A stretch of DNA of 36,419 nt from JBPCOI01 sp051000395 (GTDB lineage: Bacteria > Actinomycetota > Actinomycetes > Mycobacteriales > Jatrophihabitantaceae). The DNA lies in the NCBI GenBank assembly GCA_051000395.1, contig JBPCOI010000068.1, forward strand, positions 1-36,419. The letters run 5' to 3'. The translations under genes were made by a program, and so were the position numbers. Positions 1 to 6,260 of this stretch are shown here, piece after piece. Position 1 is the stretch's first letter. Every line of letters begins with the position of its first letter. The notes below the pieces were generated by a model, which ran no database searches, was not told where the DNA came from, and saw nothing but the letters and a program-made list of their open reading frames with translations.

Positions 1-1
1 G

Positions 2-103
2 ACAGCCCGGGACCGAGCCCGGGCGATCAACCACGCCCACAACACACCCAACCACAAGCAAGATCGACTCATGCGACAGCGGTCACTACGCGAACCGACC
101 TGA
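2..103 (+). pseudogene. 3' end of an unrecognised gene, cut by window start
   Basis: Frame 2 is open from the first base to a TGA at 101-103 and encodes a 33-residue, Arg/His/Asn-rich hydrophilic tail. I do not recognise the family. A transposase or recombinase C-terminus is possible because the next 1 kb holds other gene fragments. It stops a few bases before a second, unrelated gene tail opens. The true start lies outside the window, so whether the gene is intact cannot be judged. Confidence 0.3.
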
Positions 104-107
104 ATAA

Positions 108-260
108 GCGAGGCTAGGCGTAGTTACCGCGTTCAGTCTGGTGATCTTCTACTACGCGGTGAGCCTGGCCATGGAGCCGGAGAAGGTCAAGGCCGCGATC
201 AAGATGGAGGAGCGCCAGAACGCGGCGGAAAAGGACAAGGACCTCAACCTGCCCAGCTGA
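108..260 (+). pseudogene. C-terminal remnant of a membrane transporter (amino-acid permease-like)
   Basis: The frame opens just after a TAA at 105-107 and ends at TGA 258-260. It encodes one hydrophobic helix (VTAFSLVIFYYAVSLAM) followed by a charged Glu/Lys-rich cytoplasmic tail, about 50 residues in all. This helix-then-charged-tail pattern resembles the end of APC-type amino-acid permeases, but the match rests on pattern memory only. No start codon or upstream transmembrane segments are present, so it looks like a decapitated gene. Its stop codon lies in the first unit of a GCTGA pentanucleotide repeat. Confidence 0.35.
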
Positions 261-280
261 GCTGAGCTGAGCTGAGCTGA
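256..280. repeat. five tandem GCTGA pentanucleotides
   Basis: Five perfect head-to-tail GCTGA units. The first contains the TGA stop of the permease-like remnant, and because five is not a multiple of three the repeats put stops in successive frames. It is an obvious slippage-prone microsatellite at the boundary between two gene fragments. Confidence 0.9.
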
Positions 281-291
281 GAACACCCAGT

Positions 292-591
292 TCACACGCC
301 TGGCTCGAGTGCCGCCACCGGGCCGATCCTCGGCATCGACCCACGGCGTGCTTTTGGGTCCAGCGCCGCGAACCCCCGATCGTTGAACGCCTTGATCAGC
401 TCCCGCACTGTTTCCTGCTTCGCGGCGAACATCACCGCGATCTCCGGCACCGACCGGCCGTGCATCGACGCCAACGCCATGCCCGCACGGCGCAGCCGCA
501 CCCTGTCCCTCGTCGACCGGGCGATCTTCACCAGTCGCTGCACCTCGTCCGGATCAAGATCACGAAGGAAGATCTCCGGCTTCCTCGCCAT
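292..591 (-). pseudogene. IS630-family transposase, N-terminal fragment
   Basis: The 99-residue product starts at ATG 589-591 on the minus strand. It carries the helix-turn-helix DNA-binding segment typical of IS630-type transposases (RSVPEIAVMFAAKQETVREL, then IKAFNDRGFAALDPK, about residues 46-81). IS630 transposases are usually about 330-360 residues with a catalytic DDE domain after this segment. Here the similarity stops straight after the DPK and the reading frame runs out about 18 residues later, so the catalytic domain is missing and the copy is dead. I saw no clear terminal inverted repeats. Confidence 0.7.
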
Positions 592-652
592 GCCGCATCA
601 CCTCCGGCGCCAGCCTTAAACACCCAAGCTGGATCGCCAAGAGCGACACGCG

Positions 653-1102
653 ATTACCACCGCAGATCAACTGGACGCGGCACTAGATTCGCGGCGTGGT
701 CACGTCGATGTCGCAACTGGAAGGGATGACGGTCCAGCTCTTGAGGCCAAGTCCTTCGGCGTCTGGCCTCTGACTCAGGCTGCGCAGGCCTGGTGCGGCA
801 CGCCTGTCTGGCCGGTCGGTCGTCCGGTGCCGCGGGCGAGCGTCGAGTTCGAGGTCGCGGACGTTGGCACCGTCCAAGTCGCTCCGCACGAGTTGAAGGA
901 CAGAGGCTTCTCGCTGCCACACGAGGCACGTGCCGCGTGGGGACAGACGGTCGCTCGACTTCAATCCAGCGCGGGAGCGATCGTCGGCCTGTCCCACGGT
1001 CCTCGATGCATGCGTGGTCGACCGCAACAGGAACACCATGATCGCTCTCCTCTCCGAGCAAGATCGACGCTGTGCGGACGCGTTGTGGAAATCGGGCTAT
1101 GA
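653..1102 (+). pseudogene. VOC (glyoxalase/bleomycin-resistance fold) protein fragment lacking its start
   Basis: In the frame ending at TGA 1100-1102 the translation includes FGVWPLTQAAQAW, then VPRASVEFEVADV, then GQTVARLQSSAGAIVGLSHG. This is the pattern of the last beta-alpha-beta-beta-beta module of vicinal-oxygen-chelate proteins (xVEFEVxDVxxVxxxxxELxxRGFxLxHEARxxxWGQTVARLxSPEGxxVG). The open frame reaches up to a TAA at 617-619 but has no ATG, GTG or TTG before GTG 827, which lies inside the domain. After about 1003 the frame continues into unrelated Arg-rich sequence. I therefore call it a headless and probably readthrough-tailed remnant. The family call is from motif memory. Confidence 0.5.
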
Positions 1103-1154
1103 TGATGTGTTGCACGTCACATTCTGCTCGGATCGGCAGTAGGTCACCGGGTGC

Positions 1155-1159
1155 GGAGG
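1155..1159 (+). promoter_or_regulatory. strong ribosome binding site GGAGG
   Basis: GGAGG ends 6 nt before the ATG at 1166, a near-ideal Shine-Dalgarno. It fixes the start of the small membrane protein and supports it being a real gene. A -10-like TATGAT lies at 1098-1103, but without a convincing -35 at the usual distance. Confidence 0.7.
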
Positions 1160-1165
1160 TAAGGC

Positions 1166-1420
1166 ATGAGAACCAGGCGCCGACGCGGCAGGCTGGGCAC
1201 GAAACGGGGAGGGGGCGGGACGCGCATCGCAGCTGCAGTGCTGGTGGTGTGGCTGATCATCGGCGCGATCGCAGCCGGCCAGCGGCACTACTACTCCGGT
1301 TCCTCCACGAACTGCGCCGGTGTGGGAACCGTCCTCGTGACGATCCTCGCCGGCCCGCTCAACTACCTGGGCGTGAACCCGAAGATCCACTCCTGCGACG
1401 TGCCAACGCCGAGTAAGTGA
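1166..1420 (+). CDS. conserved small membrane protein, 84 aa, unknown function
   Basis: The N-terminus is very basic (Arg/Lys/Gly, residues 1-20). One transmembrane helix follows at about 21-40 (IAAAVLVVWLIIGAIAAGQ), then a short extracytoplasmic part that includes RHYYSGSSTNC, a second hydrophobic stretch (VGTVLVTILAGPLNYLGVNP) and a short tail with a second Cys. I recall the pattern C-(x)n-VTIxAGPLNYxGVNPKIxC from short actinobacterial hypothetical proteins, so it is probably conserved. Two cysteines (near residues 50 and 77) could form a disulfide outside the membrane. Function is unknown. A strong RBS sits 6 nt upstream. It is isolated between the remnants and the DUF1206 gene. Confidence 0.75.
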   Translation: MRTRRRRGRLGTKRGGGGTRIAAAVLVVWLIIGAIAAGQRHYYSGSSTNCAGVGTVLVTILAGPLNYLGVNPKIHSCDVPTPSK

Positions 1421-1506
1421 ACCAGCCAGGCAACGGGTGCGATACTGCACCACGCGAAACCGTCGGAAAACGTCGGCACGCTGGGCATCGGTGACATGAG
1501 AGTGCA

Positions 1507-2325
1507 GTGGGGGCCATGACACAAGTCGGATCAACCGCGAGGCGCGCATCGAACAGTAAGACCATGGCTGGTCTGGCCCGCTTCGGGCTCGCGGCCCGAG
1601 CGTTCGTGTACCTCGTCATCGGATGGCTCGCCATCCAGATCGCGCGGGGTCACGGCAGCCATCAAGCCAACCAGCGCGGCGCACTGGGCGACATCGCCCA
1701 GCAGTCCTACGGCATCGTGCTGCTGTGGATCCTCGCGATTGGTTTCGCCGCCTACGCCGTCTGGCGTCTGAGTGAGGCAGCCTTCGGAACTGCCGCCGAA
1801 GGCAAGAAGGCGGGTCCCCGCGCGCAGTCCCTGGTGCGCGGGATCGTCTACGCCGCGCTCGCCGTGTCGACCGTCGGCTTCATCGTCGGCACCGCCCAGC
1901 AGGACCAATCCCAGCAGCAGCAGACGCTGACCGCCCGGGTCATGAAGCACAGTTACGGCCGTTGGGCAGTCGGGCTGATCGGGCTGATCGTCGTGCTGGC
2001 CGGCCTGGGCATGATCGTCGAGGGGGTACGGAAGAAGTTCGAGAAGCAGTTGCGGATGAACGAACTGACGGGCCCCGCCCGCACCGTCGTCGTCGGGTTG
2101 GGGATCGTGGGCACGGCCGCGCGCGGCATCGCATTCTCGATAGCCGGCACCCTCGTGGTGGTGGCGGCGCTCACCTTCAACGCCCGCAAATCAACCGGTC
2201 TGGACGGCGCTCTGCGAACGCTCGCCGACCGCGCCTACGGGCCATGGCTCCTCGGGGCACTTGCCCTCGGGCTCGTTGCGTTCGGGCTCTTCGGATTCGC
2301 TGTAGCCCGCTGGGCCAAAACCTGA
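1507..2325 (+). CDS. DUF1206 multi-pass membrane protein, 272 aa
   Basis: About six hydrophobic helices are arranged as three repeats of two: near residues 31-46 and 71-92, then 112-130 and 151-170, then 193-215 and 245-268. Each repeat opens with a G-x-A-A-R-A/G segment (ARFGLAARAFVYLVIGWLA, ARTVVVGLGIVGTAARGIAF), which is the hallmark of DUF1206. Length matches the family (about 260-280). The biochemical role is unknown. Start may be GTG 1507 or ATG 1516, three codons later, and no strong Shine-Dalgarno decides between them. It stands alone, 86 bp after the small membrane protein gene. Confidence 0.85.
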   Translation: MGAMTQVGSTARRASNSKTMAGLARFGLAARAFVYLVIGWLAIQIARGHGSHQANQRGALGDIAQQSYGIVLLWILAIGFAAYAVWRLSEAAFGTAAEGKKAGPRAQSLVRGIVYAALAVSTVGFIVGTAQQDQSQQQQTLTARVMKHSYGRWAVGLIGLIVVLAGLGMIVEGVRKKFEKQLRMNELTGPARTVVVGLGIVGTAARGIAFSIAGTLVVVAALTFNARKSTGLDGALRTLADRAYGPWLLGALALGLVAFGLFGFAVARWAKT

Positions 2326-2580
2326 CATCTGCCCGGGCGGTCATGCACCGAGCACCCCGCACAACGTCTTTCCCTACCGCAGTCCGTCCCGTGGGAACGC
2401 TCGTCCCGCCCGGAAACCCAGCACGACGCCAAACGCCTTCTGATCGGCGTCCCACCGCGGCGCGGCCCCGCCGGGTCGGTCGTCCCGCCGCCGCGACGGG
2501 TCGAGGCGCTCGGGCGCCAATCGCGCATACTGCAGCGCTCGATGCGTGGCTGGGACTGACCCGCGCGGTTAGATGGTTAG

Positions 2581-4182
2581 GTGGGTGCCGCTGAATGGTT
2601 CTTGAGCGCGTCCGGGCGCGGCAACGACGCCACCGAGTTGGATCGCCGGCGCGATGACGGGCTGGCATGGTCGACCGGCAACTCGGTGACACCGCTGATC
2701 CACGGACAGGCGTACTTCCCTGAGCTGCTGCGCAGTGTCGGGCTGATGCAATCCGGTGACCTGCTGTTGTTCACCGATTGGCGCGGGGACCCCGACGAGC
2801 GCCTGGCTGGTGCGGGCAGCGAGATATCGCGGGTGCTCTGCGCGGCGGCGGGCCGAGGGGTCGTCGTCAAAGGGTTGGTTTGGCGTTCGCATCTGGACCG
2901 CTTCGCCTTCAGCGAGCAGCAGAACCGCCATCTGGGAGAGGAGATCGAGGCCGCCGGCGGGCAGTGTCTGTTGGACATGCGGGTGCGTCCCGGCGGTTCC
3001 CATCATCAGAAGTTCGTTGTGCTGCGTCACCCGGGACGACCTGAGCTCGACGTGGCATTCGTCGGCGGCATCGATCTGTGTCACAGCAGAAACGACGGGC
3101 CGCACCATCACGGAGATCCACAGCCGCAACCGATCGCCGCGGTCTACGGCCCGCGTCCGCCATGGCACGACATCCAGCTCGCGGTGCGCGGGCCCGCCGT
3201 CGCCGATGTCGAGACCGTCTTCCGGGAACGATGGACCGACCCGCACCCGTTGACCCGCAACCCCATCGACAGACTGAGCGAGCTCATCAGACGCGACGAA
3301 CGCCGCGCCGGCCCACTGCCGCCTCGGCTGCCCGACCCGGCCGGGCGCGGCGCCGAGGCCGTTCAACTGCTGCGCACCTATCCCAACCGCCGCCACGGCT
3401 ACCCGTTCGCACCGGACGGCGAACGCAGCGTGGCGCGCGGCTACAACAAGGTCATCGCCCGCGCACACAGCCTGATCTACATGGAAGACCAGTACCTGTG
3501 GTCGACCGAAATCGTGGACTGCTTCGTTCAGGCGCTGCGCGCCGTTCCGACACTGCACCTGATCGCCGTCATCCCGCACTACCCCGACAACGACGGCCGT
3601 CTCTCCCTGCCGCTCAACCTGATCGGGCGTCAACAGGCCCTGGACGAGATCTACGCCGCCGGCGGCGAACGGGTCGCGGTCTACGGAGTCGAGAACCACG
3701 CCGGCACGCCGGTCTACGTCCACGCCAAGGTGTGCGTCGTCGACGACGTCTGGGCCTCGGTCGGCTCGGACAACGTGAACCGGCGATCCTGGACCCACGA
3801 TTCGGAACTGTCCTGCGCCGTCGTGGACGACGAGTCAGACGAACGCGAACCCCTCGTGATCGATAGATTCGGCGACGGTGCTAGGAAATTCGCGCGCGAA
3901 CTGCGGCTGGAATTGGCCCGCGAGCACCTCGACCGCGCATCCGGTGAGGACGCGGACCTGCTCGACCCCGGCAGCGCCTTCCACCGCTTCGCCGACAGCG
4001 CCGCCACACTGCAAAGCTGGCACGACATCGGACAGACCGGTCCTCGGCCGCCCGGACGGCTGCGCCCCTACAGCACCCCACGCCTCTCCCGCCGCACCCG
4101 CACCTGGGCCACACCGCTGTACCGAATGCTTCTCGACCCGGACGGGCGGCCCGCGAACCTCCGTCGCGCCAGCGAGTTCTAG
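2581..4182 (+). CDS. phospholipase D-like (HKD) protein, 533 aa
   Basis: Two HKD-type half-sites are visible. The second is canonical, VHAKVCVVDD with H381, K383 and D388, followed by GSDN at 395-398. The first is HHQKFVVLR with H142 and K144, but the Asp position (149) is Arg, and VAFVGGIDLC follows after a short insert. PLD enzymes hydrolyse or transfer phosphodiesters using the two His residues, as in cardiolipin synthase and phospholipase D. There is no signal peptide or transmembrane helix, so the protein is probably cytosolic or peripheral. I chose GTG 2581 because it begins the family-like sequence, but no good ribosome site is seen. Substrate is not predictable. The 255 bp upstream (2326-2580) hold no gene that I can support. 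Confidence 0.8.
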   Translation: MGAAEWFLSASGRGNDATELDRRRDDGLAWSTGNSVTPLIHGQAYFPELLRSVGLMQSGDLLLFTDWRGDPDERLAGAGSEISRVLCAAAGRGVVVKGLVWRSHLDRFAFSEQQNRHLGEEIEAAGGQCLLDMRVRPGGSHHQKFVVLRHPGRPELDVAFVGGIDLCHSRNDGPHHHGDPQPQPIAAVYGPRPPWHDIQLAVRGPAVADVETVFRERWTDPHPLTRNPIDRLSELIRRDERRAGPLPPRLPDPAGRGAEAVQLLRTYPNRRHGYPFAPDGERSVARGYNKVIARAHSLIYMEDQYLWSTEIVDCFVQALRAVPTLHLIAVIPHYPDNDGRLSLPLNLIGRQQALDEIYAAGGERVAVYGVENHAGTPVYVHAKVCVVDDVWASVGSDNVNRRSWTHDSELSCAVVDDESDEREPLVIDRFGDGARKFARELRLELAREHLDRASGEDADLLDPGSAFHRFADSAATLQSWHDIGQTGPRPPGRLRPYSTPRLSRRTRTWATPLYRMLLDPDGRPANLRRASEF

Positions 4183-4486
4183 CCGACACCATCGGCTCAA
4201 AGAGCGCCCGCGCATAACCACGGCCTCCCCAACGTCGGCACTACTGGGCCTTCGCACCGATTCGGCGATCGCGGCTGACCGTGCCAGCTCCGGTGAGCCC
4301 GGGGGGATCTCTTCCTGGAATCGAACAATCCCGGCTGTTCGGGTTCATCGGGTGTCGCGCGCGAAAATCGAACGACGTCGCGATTGGACATAAAATGGCC
4401 GAAACAAGTACGCAAGATTGATCCTGATGTGTACCCGATGTGTATCCGCGGCCCTTTTCGTGATCATGGAACAAGTCCAGAAACAG
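4183..4486. other. non-coding stretch between the PLD gene and tRNA-Arg
   Basis: No coding sequence is supportable here; short minus-strand ORFs lack family patterns and ribosome sites. Base composition from about 4320 is visibly less GC-rich than the surroundings. A short direct repeat, GATGTGTACCC then GATGTGTATCC, is spaced one helical turn (11 bp) apart near 4427-4448. Low-GC sequence next to a tRNA 3' end is compatible with an old integration border, but I find no second copy of the tRNA end. Confidence 0.5.
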
Positions 4487-4515
4487 CTACAGGCCCCGTA
4501 ATTCGGGACCTGTAG
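4487..4515 (-). terminator. hairpin just downstream of tRNA-Arg
   Basis: CTACAGGCCCCG and CGGGACCTGTAG form a 12-bp stem with one mismatch and a 5-nt loop (TAATT). It begins 3 nt after the encoded CCA of the tRNA, reading on the minus strand. There is no clear U-tract (CTGTTTC follows further on). It fits an intrinsic terminator or a 3' processing signal for the tRNA transcript. Confidence 0.6.
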
Positions 4516-4517
4516 CG

Positions 4518-4592
4518 TGGTGCCCCCGGCAGGATTCGAACCTGCGCCACCGCCTCCGGAGGGCGGTGCTCTATCCCCTGAGCTACGGGGGC
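4518..4592 (-). tRNA. tRNA-Arg (anticodon CCG)
   Basis: Read on the minus strand it folds as a complete cloverleaf. The acceptor GCCCCCG (4592-4586) pairs with CGGGGGC (4528-4522). There is a D-arm with AGCTCAGGGGATAGAGC, an anticodon stem CCGCC/GGCGG with loop CTCCGGA (anticodon CCG), and a T-arm GCAGG-TTCGAAT-CCTGC. The discriminator base is A (4521) and the CCA is encoded (4520-4518). It reads CGG arginine codons, which are common in this high-GC genome. It lies 1.7 kb from argS, which charges it, and marks the border between accessory DNA (left) and conserved synteny (right). Confidence 0.95.
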
Positions 4593-4643
4593 GGCAAACG
4601 CGGCCAGCCTAGCAGCGGCGACGGGCCCGTCGGGTGGGCACGA

Positions 4644-5348
4644 TTAGCCCTGCGGCGGGGGCAGGGGCGCGCTGCCGAGCTGCCGCAGCAGCTGCTCCAT
4701 CTCGATGATCTCGTTGCTCTGCACGCTGATCATCGCCTGCGCGGTGACCTGGACGTAGGGCTGCGTCGCGTGCGCGGCGGCGTACTGCGCCATCGGAAGC
4801 CCGCCCTGGTGATGGTGAATCATTAGCTGCAGGAACAGCACGTCCAAGGCCTTGCCGTGCAGCGTGATCAGTTTGCTCATCTGCGCCGGCGTGGCCATGC
4901 CAGGCATCAGCCCGTCGCTCTGCATGTGCATCTGGCCGCCCATCCACGCCATCCGCGGCAGCGACGACTCCCGCGAAAGGCCCCACCCGTCCAGCCAGCC
5001 GGACATCTGCCCGAGCTGGAACTGCTGGGAGGTCTCGATGTCGTAGGACAGCAGCTTCAGCGACGGGTTCGTGGTGTTGTCGCGCTCGTAACCGGCCATC
5101 GTCACGGCCTGGGTGTGATGGGTGGACATGTCGCGCGCAAAGCCCGCGTCGACGGAGGATGCGCTGACCCCGCCCGCCGCCGCAACGCCATCGCCGCCGC
5201 GGACCAGCCAGCCGGCAGTTGCGGCGACCACCACGGCCGCTGCCGCGAGCATTGCGATGAGCACCAGCCGCAAGCGCACCGATGGCGCCGACGGCAGCGA
5301 CGGCACCGACGGAGCGACGGCGTGCGCAGTCAGCTCGCGGGTAGCCAC
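4644..5348 (-). CDS. DUF305 family membrane-anchored protein, 234 aa
   Basis: After a short cytoplasmic segment comes one transmembrane helix (about residues 26-48), then an exported DUF305 domain. The two family signatures are present: FARDMSTHHTQAVTMA (HH at 77-78) and LMIHHHQGGLPMAQYA near 180. DUF305 proteins form ferritin-like helical bundles with His/Met-rich sites, and some have been linked to copper; that role here is inference. I chose GTG 5346-5348, which overlaps the end of the upstream DUF3105 gene (TGA at 5330-5332), so the two are probably translationally coupled. The much longer open frame upstream is antisense-like sequence overlapping DUF3105 and is not used. Confidence 0.85.
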   Translation of the reverse strand: MATRELTAHAVAPSVPSLPSAPSVRLRLVLIAMLAAAAVVVAATAGWLVRGGDGVAAAGGVSASSVDAGFARDMSTHHTQAVTMAGYERDNTTNPSLKLLSYDIETSQQFQLGQMSGWLDGWGLSRESSLPRMAWMGGQMHMQSDGLMPGMATPAQMSKLITLHGKALDVLFLQLMIHHHQGGLPMAQYAAAHATQPYVQVTAQAMISVQSNEIIEMEQLLRQLGSAPLPPPQG

Positions 5349-6115
5349 AGCGGATGTCCCGGCGTGCTCGGGTGCTGGATGAAGCTCGGCTGCGAGCAAC
5401 TCGCCCCGTACTCCGGCGTCGTCTTGGGGTTGTAGCGCAACGCGGTGATGAACTCCTGGATTCGTGGGTCGCTCGCCTTGTCGACGAACAGCTGATAACC
5501 CCATGCCTGCAACGAGATATTGGACTTGAGCCCGGGGTAGGGGCTCAACGCCATGCGGTCGACACCGCTGACCAGCTTCTTCAGCACGGCGAGCTGATCA
5601 GCCGGCAGGCCGGGCTTGTAGGTGATCCAGATGGCGCCGTGCTCGAGCATGTGCACCGCGTTCTCGTTCGCGATCGCATTCGGGTAGACCGTGCCTGTGC
5701 AGTCGGCCCAGTACTGGCTGTGGTTGCCCCCGACCGGTGGCGAGTTCTGGTAGGTCAATACCCCCTGGACGTGCTCGTGCTCGGGGATGACGGTGTAGGT
5801 CACGCCGGGAATCGCTTTGGCGGCAGGCAGTTCCGGCTGCGAGTAGCGGTCGCCGGCGTTCACCGGACCGCTGGAGTCGGCGAGGGCCTTCGGCGAGGAC
5901 GGCCCGTTAGACGACTTGTGCTGGGTGATCGCGAACGTGACGATCCCGACGGCGAACAGCACGATCACGGCGGTCGTGATGATCAGTCCCCAGGGCGTCT
6001 GCTTCTGGTTGACGATCGACTTTCCCGGCCGTTTCGCCGGCGGCCGGCCGGCTACCTTCGGCGGCGACCCGGACGCCTTGTTCGACGCGGTCGACGGAGT
6101 CTTGCGCTGGGCCAT
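5330..6115 (-). CDS. DUF3105 family membrane-anchored protein, 261 aa
   Basis: A basic N-terminus (about 40 residues, Lys/Pro-rich) precedes one transmembrane helix (about 43-63, GLIITTAVIVLFAVGIVTFA). The exported DUF3105 domain follows, with its typical HVQGVLTYQNSPPVGGNH and MLEHGAIWITYKP segments and late Cys residues. The family is common in actinobacteria and next to DUF305 genes. Function is unknown, though the conserved His/Cys suggest metal binding (inference). The start is ATG 6113-6115; the open frame extends 28 codons further upstream without family-like sequence. It is divergent from argS with 145 bp between starts. Confidence 0.85.
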   Translation of the reverse strand: MAQRKTPSTASNKASGSPPKVAGRPPAKRPGKSIVNQKQTPWGLIITTAVIVLFAVGIVTFAITQHKSSNGPSSPKALADSSGPVNAGDRYSQPELPAAKAIPGVTYTVIPEHEHVQGVLTYQNSPPVGGNHSQYWADCTGTVYPNAIANENAVHMLEHGAIWITYKPGLPADQLAVLKKLVSGVDRMALSPYPGLKSNISLQAWGYQLFVDKASDPRIQEFITALRYNPKTTPEYGASCSQPSFIQHPSTPGHPLWLPAS

Positions 6116-6248
6116 GGGTCTGCTTTCTCGCGGCCGGGAACAGGCGGGACTGGCGGAACGCGCCAAGTCTAGGTCGCGGGCCTGAGAACCTGTCCGCACA
6201 CGTGCTCCGGCACCGCGAAGGCGAGGAAATCCGGGCCGCGGCGGCCAC

Positions 6249-6254
6249 TACGAT
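6249..6254 (+). promoter_or_regulatory. -10-like element placing argS as a leaderless gene
   Basis: TACGAT fits the TANNNT -10 pattern and ends 6 nt before the GTG start at 6261, which would put transcription initiation at or next to the start codon. No convincing Shine-Dalgarno is present. No good -35 is seen, which is common for leaderless actinobacterial promoters. Inference from spacing only. Confidence 0.45.
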
Positions 6255-6260
6255 TGCCGG

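Noticed and set aside
654..1115. Minus-strand open frames opposite the VOC fragment
   Set aside because: Low-complexity Arg/Pro/Ala products with no family pattern, antisense to sequence that does show a VOC pattern.
4197..4474. Two short minus-strand frames between the PLD gene and the tRNA
   Set aside because: No ribosome sites, no family motifs, and they overlap each other. Treated as non-coding.
4318..4545. Duplicate tRNA end (att site) near the tRNA-Arg
   Set aside because: GGAATCGAACAATCCCGG near 4318 only loosely resembles the T-arm and is not a real copy of the tRNA 3' end.
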